In this document: one piece after another, positions 8,909 through 17,251 of the stretch
How positions within the stretch are numbered: position 1 is the first letter of the stretch
Layout of the letters: every line of letters starts with the position of its first letter
Source: RGIG1681 sp045650505
GTDB lineage: Bacteria; Bacillota; Clostridia; Christensenellales; UBA1242
DNA length: 64,000 bases
Direction of reading: 5' to 3'
Assembly: GCA_045650505.1 (NCBI GenBank)
Contig: JAZRRE010000030.1
Coordinates: forward strand, 81,493-145,492
Program-made: the position numbers and the translations under genes
The notes under the pieces: generated by a model
What the model was told of the DNA's origin: nothing
Seen by the model: the letters and a program-made list of their open reading frames with translations, nothing else
The model's database searches: none

Positions 8909-8935
8909 AAAATGCTGGAAAATATCCAGCATTTT
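8909..8935 (-). terminator. Rho-independent terminator of tex
   Basis: Perfect 11-bp stem AAAATGCTGGA/TCCAGCATTTT, five bases after the tex stop codon. Confidence 0.85.
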
Positions 8936-8939
8936 GTTT

Positions 8940-11189
8940 TTATTCAGGTTTAGCATCTTCTGCTGCCTTTTTGATTGAAAGGCCAATACGCTTTTTAGCT
9001 TTGTCAATAGAAATAACTTTAACAGTAACAATTTGACCAACAGTAAGTTCTTCACTTGGGTGTTTGATGAATCTATCACAAATTTCACTGATGTGAACTA
9101 AACCATCTTGGTGAACACCAATGTCAACAAATGCACCAAAGTCAATAACATTTCTAACAGTGCCTTTAAGCACCATTCCTTCTTGCAAATCTTCAATGCC
9201 TAAAACATCAGTGCGAAGTTCAAGGTGTTCTGCTTCTTCACGAATATCTCTGCCAGGCTTTACAAGTTCTGCAACAATGTCGGTTAAGGTTGGAACACCA
9301 ATGCCAACTTCTTTTGCAATCTTTTCTTCGCCAGCTTCTTGAACAAGTTCAGGAAGTTTTGACACTTTGCCATTCTTCACATCTTCTTCTGTCATTTTGA
9401 AAGTTTTAAGAAGTTTTTTAGCACTGTCATAACTTTCAGGGTGAACTGAAGTGTTGTCTAAAATTTCATCACCATCAGCAATACGAAGGAAACCTGCGCA
9501 TTGTTCAAACGCTTTCGCACCAAGTTTTGGAACATTCAAAATATCTTTGCGAACTCTAAACGCACCATTCTTTTCACGGTATGCCACAATGTTTTTAGCA
9601 ATACCTTCGTTAAGACCAGCAACTCTCTTTAAAAGGCTTGGGCTTGCAGTGTTGATATCTGCACCAACAGCGTTAACGCAGTCTTCAACAACACCATCTA
9701 AAACTTCAGTTAAACGTTTTTGAGGCATATCGTGTTGATATTGACCAACACCGATAGATTTAACATCAATCTTAATAAGTTCAGCAAGTGGGTCTTGAAG
9801 TCTTCTTGCGATTGAAACAGCACTACGAAGGTTAACATTATAGTCTGGGAATTCTTCAGCACCAAGTTTTGAAGCTGAATAAACTGAAGCACCTGCTTCA
9901 CTAACCACTGCGTAGCCAACTTTTCTTTCAAGTGTTTTGATAAGGTCAGCAACAAAAATTTCACTCTCTTTGCTTGCAGTTCCGTTGCCGATTGAAATAA
10001 CATCAACTTTATGTTTTGAAATAAGCATTGTCATAATGCGTTTAGCTTCATCAATCTTTTTAAATGGCTCTGTTGGATAAATAACGTTTGTGTCTAAAAC
10101 TGTTCCGTTTTCATCAATAACAGCAAGTTTGCAGCCCATTCTGTATCCAGGGTCGAAACCTAAAATTCTCTTATTTTTGAGTGGCGCTTCCATGAGGAGA
10201 GGTTTTAAGTTAAGTTCAAAGTTTTTAATTGCTTGTTCGTTTGCTGTGTCAGTAAGTTCTGCACGCACTTCTCTATCTAAGCTTGGCTCGATGAGTCTTG
10301 CAAAAGAATCTGCTTGAACTTCACGAAGAAGGTCAGCAAAAATTGTGTCTTTAATCTTATAAGCCTTTTCAATGATTTCTAAACATTTTTCAAGATTCTT
10401 TTCAACAGAAACTTTAAGGAATGTTTCATTTTCACCACGATTGATTGCAAGAATTCTGTGTGATGGAATTTTTGAAATTTCTTGTTTGAAACCATCATAA
10501 ATTGCATAAGTGTCGGCTTCACGTGCTTTATCGTTGCCTTCTTTGTCTTCATATTTATTTGAGTTGTCAATAACTTCTTGCTTTTTCTTTTTGGTTTCTT
10601 TTTGCTTTTTCATTTCACTAGCAATAAAGCCGGTTTTTTGAATGAATGTTCGAAGTTCTTTTCGAAGGTCACTATCATCACTGATTTTTTCAGCAACAAT
10701 ATCTTTAGCGCCTTGGATTGCATCTTCAACAGTTTCAACACCTTTTTCAGGGTCAACAAATGCGCTAGCAATTTCTTCAATAGTTTTGCCGTCTGGTTTT
10801 TGTGCCATAAAGATATCAGCAAGTGGTTCAAGACCTTTTGCAATCGCAATGGTTGCCCTTGTTTGTCTTTTTGGCTTGAATGGACGATAAATATCTTCAA
10901 GTTCGGTAAGTGTTTTTGCACTGTCGAGTTTTTTCATAATCTCATCAGTGAGTTTACCTTGCTCATCAATTTGTTTAACAATAGTCTTTTTTCTGTCTTC
11001 AAAATTTCTTAAATATTGAAGTCTGTCTGCGAAGTTTCTGATAACTTGGTCATCTAAACTTCCGTGCATTTCTTTTCTGTATCTTGCAATGAAAGGAATT
11101 GTGCTTCCTTCATCTAAAAGAGCAATAAGGTTTGTTGAATATTCTTCCTTAATATTAAACTCTTTCGCAAGCATTTGATAAATTTCCAT
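8940..11189 (-). CDS. tex: Tex-like S1-domain RNA-binding transcription accessory protein
   Basis: A 749-aa protein of the Tex family, linked to transcription elongation and RNA binding. In order: N-terminal helical Tex domain (PFIARYRKE, LEDIYRPFKPKRQTRA), YqgF/RNase H-like domain (ILGFDPGYRMGCKLAVID), helix-hairpin-helix region (NTASPSLLKRVAGLNEGIAK) and a C-terminal S1 RNA-binding domain (GAFVDIGVHQDGLVHISEI). Start at 11189 is chosen because AGAAGGAAG lies upstream and MEIYQML matches the family start; an upstream in-frame ATG at 11237 adds an unrelated Cys/Trp-rich stretch. Monocistronic with its own terminator. Confidence 0.93.
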   Translation of the reverse strand: MEIYQMLAKEFNIKEEYSTNLIALLDEGSTIPFIARYRKEMHGSLDDQVIRNFADRLQYLRNFEDRKKTIVKQIDEQGKLTDEIMKKLDSAKTLTELEDIYRPFKPKRQTRATIAIAKGLEPLADIFMAQKPDGKTIEEIASAFVDPEKGVETVEDAIQGAKDIVAEKISDDSDLRKELRTFIQKTGFIASEMKKQKETKKKKQEVIDNSNKYEDKEGNDKAREADTYAIYDGFKQEISKIPSHRILAINRGENETFLKVSVEKNLEKCLEIIEKAYKIKDTIFADLLREVQADSFARLIEPSLDREVRAELTDTANEQAIKNFELNLKPLLMEAPLKNKRILGFDPGYRMGCKLAVIDENGTVLDTNVIYPTEPFKKIDEAKRIMTMLISKHKVDVISIGNGTASKESEIFVADLIKTLERKVGYAVVSEAGASVYSASKLGAEEFPDYNVNLRSAVSIARRLQDPLAELIKIDVKSIGVGQYQHDMPQKRLTEVLDGVVEDCVNAVGADINTASPSLLKRVAGLNEGIAKNIVAYREKNGAFRVRKDILNVPKLGAKAFEQCAGFLRIADGDEILDNTSVHPESYDSAKKLLKTFKMTEEDVKNGKVSKLPELVQEAGEEKIAKEVGIGVPTLTDIVAELVKPGRDIREEAEHLELRTDVLGIEDLQEGMVLKGTVRNVIDFGAFVDIGVHQDGLVHISEICDRFIKHPSEELTVGQIVTVKVISIDKAKKRIGLSIKKAAEDAKPE

Positions 11190-11343
11190 AAAATACTTCC
11201 TTCTACAACATCTAGCAACCCACAAAAAGCAATTCACTTTTTATGACCGCCGTGAGATTATTATACCAAATCTTGTGCAAATTTCAAACCAATTAAAAAT
11301 TTATTTCATTTTTATGCAGTTTCGACAAATTTACGCATAAAAA

Positions 11344-11367
11344 AAGAAATGACTTTCGCCATTTCTT
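11344..11367 (-). terminator. Rho-independent terminator
   Basis: Stem AAGAAATG/CATTTCTT with an 8-nt loop and a downstream T run on the minus strand, just after the SDR stop codon. Confidence 0.65.
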
Positions 11368-11373
11368 TTGATT

Positions 11374-12141
11374 TTAGAATGCTGTCAAACCACTGTCTGC
11401 AGTAACAATAGCACCACTAACAACGGCAGCTTCATCACTAGCAAGGAAGAGTGCAACATTTGCAATTTCAATTGCTTCAGCACTTCTTGTTCCAAAGTTT
11501 GCAGAAAGCATAGCGCTTTGAAGACCTTTTTGGTCAGCATTTGCAAAAAGTTTTGGGTCTGTCATTTCAGTGTTGATTCCACCTGGGCAGATAGCGTTGC
11601 AACGAATACCATCTAAACGGCAAGAGAATGCTGTGTTTTTGGTAAGACCAATAACAGCGTGTTTTGCCATTGTGTAAGCACAACCACTCTTTCCACCACA
11701 AATGCCTGCGATTGAAGCAACGTTAACAATGCTTCCCTTTATTTTGTTTTTCATAAACACATTAACAGCTTTTCTTGTTGCCCATGCTGGACCATAAACG
11801 TCAACAGCCATAAGTCTTTGAAGAAGTTCTGTGTCAAGGTTTTCAACCGGTGCAAAGTTATCCATAACACCAGCGTTATTGATAAGAATATCAAGTTTGC
11901 CAAATTTTGAAACAGCAAAATCAATCATTTTTTCATTTGTCTCTTCAAGTGAAATGTCACCAGCAAAAGCAACAATTTCTCCTGGAAGTTTTTTGCTTTG
12001 TTTTTCAAGGTCTGCAAGTCTTTCAGCACGTCTAGCAACTGCAACAACCTTTGCACCTTCTTTAGCAAATAAAAGTGCGATATCTCTGCCAACGCCACTA
12101 GAAGCACCTGTAACGACAGCAACTTTGTCTTTTAATCTCAT
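11374..12141 (-). CDS. Short-chain dehydrogenase/reductase (SDR, classical type)
   Basis: A 255-aa NAD(P)-dependent oxidoreductase with a Rossmann fold: TGASSGVGRD nucleotide motif at the N-terminus, NNAG structural motif, catalytic Ser in VNVASIAG and the YTMAKH (Tyr-x3-Lys) catalytic pair, then the ICPGGINTEMT block. The final VVSGAIVTADSGLTAF matches the family's usual C-terminus. The ARR stretch after beta-2 suggests NADP preference. AAGGAG precedes the ATG. The substrate cannot be told from the sequence; FabG-like or hydroxysteroid-type activity are both possible. Confidence 0.9.
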   Translation of the reverse strand: MRLKDKVAVVTGASSGVGRDIALLFAKEGAKVVAVARRAERLADLEKQSKKLPGEIVAFAGDISLEETNEKMIDFAVSKFGKLDILINNAGVMDNFAPVENLDTELLQRLMAVDVYGPAWATRKAVNVFMKNKIKGSIVNVASIAGICGGKSGCAYTMAKHAVIGLTKNTAFSCRLDGIRCNAICPGGINTEMTDPKLFANADQKGLQSAMLSANFGTRSAEAIEIANVALFLASDEAAVVSGAIVTADSGLTAF

Positions 12142-12299
12142 TATTTTGTTCTCCTTTTTTATCTTTTAGATATTTTCAATATATCTAAAAATAATATATG
12201 TTGTCAAACTTCTTTAAATTATATTTAATTTTTTTAACATTTTTCGCACAAAACAAATGGGGTTAAAATGTAAATTTAAAAAACTTTTTCAATTTTTCT

Positions 12300-12327
12300 T
12301 TGACAAAACCTCATTTAAATTTATACT
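12300..12327 (+). promoter_or_regulatory. Sigma-A-type promoter of the DegV gene
   Basis: TTGACA (12300-12305), a 16-bp spacer and TATACT (12322-12327), about 20 bases before the start codon. Confidence 0.7.
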
Positions 12328-12347
12328 TAAAGTGTAGGAGATATAAT

Positions 12348-13199
12348 ATGAAAATTGCAATATCAATGGAATCAACCTGTGACCTTCCAAAAGAACTTAT
12401 TGAAAAATACGGATTTGAAACACTTGCTTATTCAGTTATTCTTGGCGACAATATTTACGAAGATGATGAAACTTTGCAAGCAAAAATCTTTGAATATGTT
12501 GAAAAAACAAAAGTGCTTCCAAAAACAAGCGCAATAAATGAAATGCAATATAAAGAATATTTCACATCACTTCTTGAAAAGTATGATGCTGTTGTTCATC
12601 TCACACTTTCAAGTGGGCTCACATCTTCATCAGCTCATGCACAAACTGCTGCTGAAAAAATGAAGAATGTTTATGTTATAGACTCACTTTCACTTTCAAC
12701 CGGAATTTCACTTCTTGGCATTTATGCAAAAGAGCTTGCTGATGCTGGCAAAACTCCTGAAGAAATTGTTGAAAAAGTAACAGCAAGAATCCCTTATGTT
12801 CAAGCAAGTTTTGTTGTTGAACGCCTTGACTATCTTTATAAAGGTGGCAGATGCAGTGCCCTTTCACTCTTTGGTGCAAACCTTTTAAAGATTCGCCCAC
12901 AAATTGTGGTTACAGACGGAAAAATGAAACCTGCTAAAAAGTATCGTGGAAAAATGCCAAAGGTTATTGAATCTTACTGTGCAGACACTCTTGAAGAATT
13001 TAACAATGCTGATAAAAAGATTGCATTCATCACATACACAACTGCAACAGAAGAAATGATTGAACCTGCTAAAAAAGCGTTGACAAATGCAGGTTTTGAA
13101 ACTATAATTGAAACACAAGCTGGTGGAACAATCACATCTCATTGTGGTGAACACGTTCTTGGAATTTTGTATCTTAATGATGGAGACAAAATTCAATAA
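12348..13199 (+). CDS. DegV family fatty-acid-binding protein
   Basis: A 283-aa DegV-fold protein. Known family members (FakB) bind a fatty acid and present it to the kinase FakA for phospholipid synthesis. The sequence shows the ESTCDLP start loop, the KTSAINEMQY motif, the lipid-contact LSSGLTSSSAHA motif, YKGGRCS and the C-terminal HCGEHVLGILY. The start at 12348 is chosen for its TAGGAG site and because MKIAISMEST is the family beginning. No FakA-like kinase gene lies beside it. Ended by a strong hairpin. Confidence 0.9.
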   Translation: MKIAISMESTCDLPKELIEKYGFETLAYSVILGDNIYEDDETLQAKIFEYVEKTKVLPKTSAINEMQYKEYFTSLLEKYDAVVHLTLSSGLTSSSAHAQTAAEKMKNVYVIDSLSLSTGISLLGIYAKELADAGKTPEEIVEKVTARIPYVQASFVVERLDYLYKGGRCSALSLFGANLLKIRPQIVVTDGKMKPAKKYRGKMPKVIESYCADTLEEFNNADKKIAFITYTTATEEMIEPAKKALTNAGFETIIETQAGGTITSHCGEHVLGILYLNDGDKIQ

Positions 13200-13270
13200 T
13201 CAATGTTGGAATTTAGTTTATAAGAAATTATAAACAAATTCATATATCCATATAATTTGTATGGAAAAAG

Positions 13271-13313
13271 AAAAAAGCATAGCTATTCACTCCCTTTAAA
13301 GCTATGCTTTTTT
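13271..13313 (+). terminator. Rho-independent terminator of the DegV gene
   Basis: A 14-bp stem AAAAAAGCATAGCT/AGCTATGCTTTTTT around a 15-nt loop; symmetrical enough to work in both directions. Confidence 0.85.
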
Positions 13314-13347
13314 CGAGCCCAAAATTATTAGCATTAAATCAAACAAA

Positions 13348-13373
13348 AAAGACCGGCAAACTTGCCGGTCTTT
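13348..13373 (-). terminator. Rho-independent terminator overlapping the XRE stop codon
   Basis: Stem AAAGACCGGCAA/TTGCCGGTCTTT with a 2-base loop; its 5' arm on the minus strand includes the last two bases of the stop codon of the small repressor gene. Confidence 0.8.
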
Positions 13374-13578
13374 AATCTTCTAAACCTAACATATAATTTG
13401 GCGTAACACCAAAAAATTCACAAATCAACAACAGTGCATCAACGCTTGGCGACATTGCCCCATTTTCCCAACGAAGTATGGTGGTGTCACGAACACCAAG
13501 AGCCTCACCAAGTTTGACTGCTGAAAGTTTTTTCTCTAACCTTAATTCTTTAAGCCTTTCACAAAATATTTTAACCAT
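13372..13578 (-). CDS. Small XRE-family helix-turn-helix regulator
   Basis: A 68-aa protein that is almost only an HTH_3 DNA-binding domain: LKELRLEKKLSAVKLGEALGV, recognition helix around RDTTILRWENG, and the SVDALLLICEFFGVTPNYML end. Such single-domain repressors usually regulate themselves. TATAAT is found only six bases before the ATG and there is no ribosome binding site, so the mRNA is probably leaderless. Two copies of AAAAGCCGAGT and further inverted repeats lie in the upstream region and are candidate operators. Confidence 0.85.
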   Translation of the reverse strand: MVKIFCERLKELRLEKKLSAVKLGEALGVRDTTILRWENGAMSPSVDALLLICEFFGVTPNYMLGLED

Positions 13579-13584
13579 AAATAA

Positions 13585-13590
13585 ATTATA
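13585..13590 (-). promoter_or_regulatory. -10 box of a leaderless promoter for the XRE gene
   Basis: TATAAT on the minus strand ends six bases before the ATG at 13578. No Shine-Dalgarno sequence is present in the gap (TTATTT). Confidence 0.55.
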
Positions 13591-13595
13591 TGCGA

Positions 13596-13635
13596 AAAAG
13601 CCGAGTTTTACTTTACATCGGCTTAAAAGCCGAGT
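13596..13635. promoter_or_regulatory. Direct repeats AAAAGCCGAGT, candidate XRE operator
   Basis: AAAAGCCGAGT occurs at 13596-13606 and 13625-13635 (29 bases apart, about three helical turns). The second copy also forms an inverted repeat CGGCTT-AA-AAGCCG (13619-13632). They sit upstream of and across the presumed promoter of the XRE gene. Confidence 0.5.
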
Positions 13636-13646
13636 ATAATAAAACT

Positions 13647-13683
13647 GTTAGCATCTGCTAACTATCATATAATAAGTATGATA
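13647..13683. repeat. Two short palindromes upstream of the XRE gene
   Basis: GTTAGCATCTGCTAAC (13647-13662) is a perfect inverted repeat with a 2-base centre, followed by TATCATA-N7-TATGATA (13663-13683). Further operator halves or structural hairpins are possible; no U run follows. Confidence 0.4.
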
Positions 13684-13695
13684 TATCCTTATGAA

Positions 13696-13725
13696 AAACA
13701 CCCCTGCGAAAATGCAGGGGTGTTT
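13696..13725 (-). terminator. Rho-independent terminator of the ABC-F gene
   Basis: A strong 12-bp stem AAACACCCCTGC/GCAGGGGTGTTT with a 6-base loop, directly after the TAG stop on the minus strand. Confidence 0.85.
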
Positions 13726-15720
13726 CTATTCTTCTTCAGTTTCTTCTTTTGAAAGCACGGTTTCAATCTTTTCAAGTTTTTCTTGAATTTCAAGCCAATC
13801 AGCCATAAACTTTTCTATCTGGCTTTCAACCTTTTCAGTTTCTGCTTGAATTTCCATAAGTTTAACAAAATCAGTTGCAATTTCAGGGTTAACAAAATCT
13901 TCTTGAAGTGCTTTTAGTTTTTCTTCGGCTTCTTTCGATTTTGCTTCTGTTTTTTTAAGTTGGTTTTCAAGTTTGTTCTTCTCTTTTCGAGCAAGATATG
14001 GTGACAAACTTAAAATTGGGTCATCTTCTTTCGGGTCATCAAAGTCGATTGGATACTCAACTTTTTCTGGCTTTGGTTTCTTTTCAATTTCTTTTGTGAT
14101 TTCTTCAACTAATTTTGTGTTTGGGTGTGCATAGTCACTATACTTTCCATCAAAAATTTTAGTTTCACCAATTTCAAAAATCAAAAGTTTGGTTGCAATC
14201 TTATTCACAAAATATCTGTCGTGCGAAACAAAAATAACCGTTCCTTCATATTTCAAAATAAGTTCTTCAAGGGTTTCTTTGCTGGTGATGTCCATATGGT
14301 TTGTCGGTTCATCAAGAATCAACACATTTGGCTTGCGTTCAAAAATTTTGCAAAGCTCAAGCCTAACAAGTTCGCCGCCAGATAGACTTGAAAGTTTTTT
14401 AAGCACATCTTCACCTGAAAATAAAAATCTGCCAAGTGATGTTCGAACTTCATTGCCTGAAAGGTCAGGAAACGCAGCCTGAAAATCTTCATAAATGGTT
14501 TTATGGCTTGAAGATTTTGAAGCAAGTTGCTCAAAATAGCCATACTCCACATTATAACCCCACTTGAAATGCCCCGAAAGCATTGGAAGTTTTTCAGTGA
14601 TGGTTGCAAGAAGCGTTGACTTTCCAAGCCCATTGCCACCAATAATGCCAAGCCTATCATGTTTTAAAAGTTTGAAATCAACAGTTGAAAGCACATTTTC
14701 GCGTATGTAGCCAATTTTTAAATTCACACACGAAAGCACTTCGTTTCCACTTTCAACTTCTGGCTTGATTCTTGCTTTAAAGGCTTTGTTGTCTGCCTTT
14801 TCTGGCTTTGGAATGATTTCCATTTTTTCAAGCATTTTAACTCTTGACTGCACAGCATTTGCCTTTGTTGCCTTATATCTAAACCTATCAATGAAAGCTT
14901 GAATGTCAGCAATTTCTCTTTGCTGTGCTTCATACATTTTCATTTGGCTGTCAAAGTTTGCTTCTTTGGTTTCTAAAAACTTTGAATAATTGCCCGCATA
15001 ACGAACAAGTTTTTTGTGAGCAATTTCATAAACCACATTCACAGTGTTATCTAAAAACGCTCTATCGTGCGAAACAATAACCACTGCTTTTTTGTAACTT
15101 GAAATATAATTTTCAAGCCAATTCACAGCCTTGATGTCAAGGTGGTTGGTTGGCTCATCAAGAAGCAAAAGGTCTGGTTTTGAAAGCACAAGTTTAATGA
15201 ATGCAATCTTGGTTTTTTGTCCACCAGAAAATTCAAAAAGTTGTTTGAACTTGTCGGTTTCAGCAAAACCAAAAGATGATAAAATTGAGTTCATTTCAGC
15301 CTTATATGAATAGCCGTCATTTCTTTCAAACTCATCATGCACTCTTGAAAATTCAGCAACCACTTTATCGCTATAATCAGTTTCAAGTTTCTTTTGAAGT
15401 TCATTAAGTCTGTTTTCTAAATCAATAATATGCTTATAGCATTTCAAAATTTCTTCTTCAAGTGTCACGCACTCATTGTCAAAAGTCATTTGTTTGAGTG
15501 TGCCAATGGTTGGACTTCCCGTCACCGAAAACACAGGTGAAGCATTGTCTGGCTGATGAAGTTCAATTTCGCCGGTAAGCATTTTAAGGATTGTGGTTTT
15601 GCCACTTCCGTTTCTGCCAATAATTGCAATTTTGTCAGTGGTGTTAACTTCAAACGAAAAGTTTTCTAAAATGTTTTCGCCATTATAACCAAAACTCGCC
15701 TTGTTGATTTTTATCTGCAT
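13726..15720 (-). CDS. ABC-F family ATPase with C-terminal coiled coil
   Basis: A 664-aa soluble tandem ABC protein. Both nucleotide sites are complete: Walker A GRNGSGKTT and GGNGLGKST, signatures FSGGQKTK and LSGGELVR, and DEPTNHLD/DEPTNHMD Walker B regions; between them lies the charged inter-domain linker typical of ribosome-binding ABC-F proteins. The last 130 residues form a highly charged coiled coil like the C-terminal domain of Uup/YdiF-type members. ABC-F proteins act on translating ribosomes rather than in transport; whether this one gives antibiotic resistance or is a housekeeping factor cannot be told. It stops with TAG, unusual here. GGAAGG precedes the ATG. Confidence 0.93.
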   Translation of the reverse strand: MQIKINKASFGYNGENILENFSFEVNTTDKIAIIGRNGSGKTTILKMLTGEIELHQPDNASPVFSVTGSPTIGTLKQMTFDNECVTLEEEILKCYKHIIDLENRLNELQKKLETDYSDKVVAEFSRVHDEFERNDGYSYKAEMNSILSSFGFAETDKFKQLFEFSGGQKTKIAFIKLVLSKPDLLLLDEPTNHLDIKAVNWLENYISSYKKAVVIVSHDRAFLDNTVNVVYEIAHKKLVRYAGNYSKFLETKEANFDSQMKMYEAQQREIADIQAFIDRFRYKATKANAVQSRVKMLEKMEIIPKPEKADNKAFKARIKPEVESGNEVLSCVNLKIGYIRENVLSTVDFKLLKHDRLGIIGGNGLGKSTLLATITEKLPMLSGHFKWGYNVEYGYFEQLASKSSSHKTIYEDFQAAFPDLSGNEVRTSLGRFLFSGEDVLKKLSSLSGGELVRLELCKIFERKPNVLILDEPTNHMDITSKETLEELILKYEGTVIFVSHDRYFVNKIATKLLIFEIGETKIFDGKYSDYAHPNTKLVEEITKEIEKKPKPEKVEYPIDFDDPKEDDPILSLSPYLARKEKNKLENQLKKTEAKSKEAEEKLKALQEDFVNPEIATDFVKLMEIQAETEKVESQIEKFMADWLEIQEKLEKIETVLSKEETEEE

Positions 15721-15840
15721 TTTCGACCTTCCTTTACCAGCAGATTATAACACACCTGCATTTTATTTTCAATCATAAATTATATCTAACACAAAAAGGC
15801 TTTGTATCAAAATATTTGTGCATAATAATATCTTTTAATA

Positions 15841-15870
15841 TTGACACACGGCTTGCGATTTTATTAAAAT
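15841..15870 (+). promoter_or_regulatory. Promoter of the thyX-folD operon
   Basis: TTGACA (15841-15846), an 18-bp spacer and TAAAAT (15865-15870), 35 bases before the thyX ATG. Confidence 0.65.
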
Positions 15871-15904
15871 ATTGTTAGTAGAAAATTTTTTAGGAGATAC
15901 ACTT

Positions 15905-17251
15905 ATGAAATTTAATGAAACCGGCGCTTTTATTTTAAGCGAAACAAAAAATGGTGAAAGAATTGTTTCTTGTGGTGGAAGAATTTCAACACAACCAGGA
16001 ACAGCCGTTGAACTTTACAAAAAAGCAACAGACAAAGAAAAGAACTTGAAACTTGTTTCAAGAGTTGTTGCTTCTGGTCACAAAACCATTCTCGAGCACC
16101 ACTATTTCAACATTGCTTTCAACAATGTCAGCATTTTTATTGAACAATATTTAATCGAGTTTAGACTTGCTTCATTCACAATCAAGTCGGGCAGATATGT
16201 AAACTTCTCAAGCGCAGGTTTCAACCTTCCAAACTCATTCACTGATGAGCAAAAGAAACTTTTGAAAACACACTATAAAAAGATGTTCAAAACTTATGAC
16301 AAATTTGTTGCAGCAGGCATTCCTGTTGAAGATGCAAGATTTGTTTTGCCTTATGGTCTTAAAACCAACATTTATATGAGTATGAACGCAAGAGAGCTTG
16401 TTCATATCATCTGCTCAATGATTTATGGCAGAGGCAAATATTATGAAGAAATCATTGAACTTGGCTTGCAATTAAAAGCACAATTTGACGAGCGTTATCC
16501 AGGCCTTATTGAAGCAAACTCAAAATATTACACTGAAGACTTAAACAAAGTGCTTCAAATTTCTCAAGAACCTTGCAAAAAACCTGAATTTGTTTCACAC
16601 TCTGCAAGCCTTATTTCAGGTTCAACTGGTAGTGGCGAGGCAATCAATGAATTTGCAAAAGCAAGTGGCTATGAAAAGTTTGACTTTGAAACAGCCTTAA
16701 AAGATGACAAACAATCAAAACTTCTTGAGCATTTCTCATACACATTCAAAGTTAACCACTTTGCACTCATCATTTTAAAACACTATTCAAGACACAGAAT
16801 GCAAACCCTTTCAACTGCTCCAATCGTTCAAATGGCAGGCATTAACAAATTTGTTATTCCTGAAACAATTTTAGCAGAACCAGAACTTAAGACAGAATTT
16901 GAAAAATGCATTAAAGAAAACAGAAGAATTTATAACAAATTACTCGAACAAAACATTAACCCATATTTAATGATTTACATCACCCCACACGCGACAGCAA
17001 TTGACTTTGTTTCAACAATGAACGCTCGTGAACTTCTTCACTTTATGAACCTACGCACTTGCTCAAGAGCACAATGGGAAATCCGTTATCTTGCAAACGA
17101 TATGCTTAAACTTTTAAAGAAACACGACCCAACACTTTTTGGTGGATTTGGTCCAAGTTGCTACACTTATGGCGTTTGCCCTGAAGGCAGACTCTGCTGC
17201 GGAAAGCAAGCTGAAATGAAAGCAAAATTTGATAATTTGGAGAACGACTAA
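15905..17251 (+). CDS. thyX: FAD-dependent thymidylate synthase with two ThyX domains
   Basis: A 448-aa protein, about twice the usual ThyX length, with two ThyX-like halves. ThyX makes dTMP from dUMP with FAD and methylene-tetrahydrofolate. The N-terminal half has GHKTILEHHYFNIAF and FRLASFTIKSGRYVNF, resembling the RHRxxSxNxxSxR motif with its first two residues lost. The C-terminal half keeps RHRMQTLSTAP and NARELLHFMNLRTCSRAQWE. The ATG at 15905 follows TAGGAG. It overlaps folD by TAATG, fitting the shared folate chemistry. Double-length forms are known in Clostridia; which half is catalytic is inferred. Confidence 0.9.
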   Translation: MKFNETGAFILSETKNGERIVSCGGRISTQPGTAVELYKKATDKEKNLKLVSRVVASGHKTILEHHYFNIAFNNVSIFIEQYLIEFRLASFTIKSGRYVNFSSAGFNLPNSFTDEQKKLLKTHYKKMFKTYDKFVAAGIPVEDARFVLPYGLKTNIYMSMNARELVHIICSMIYGRGKYYEEIIELGLQLKAQFDERYPGLIEANSKYYTEDLNKVLQISQEPCKKPEFVSHSASLISGSTGSGEAINEFAKASGYEKFDFETALKDDKQSKLLEHFSYTFKVNHFALIILKHYSRHRMQTLSTAPIVQMAGINKFVIPETILAEPELKTEFEKCIKENRRIYNKLLEQNINPYLMIYITPHATAIDFVSTMNARELLHFMNLRTCSRAQWEIRYLANDMLKLLKKHDPTLFGGFGPSCYTYGVCPEGRLCCGKQAEMKAKFDNLEND

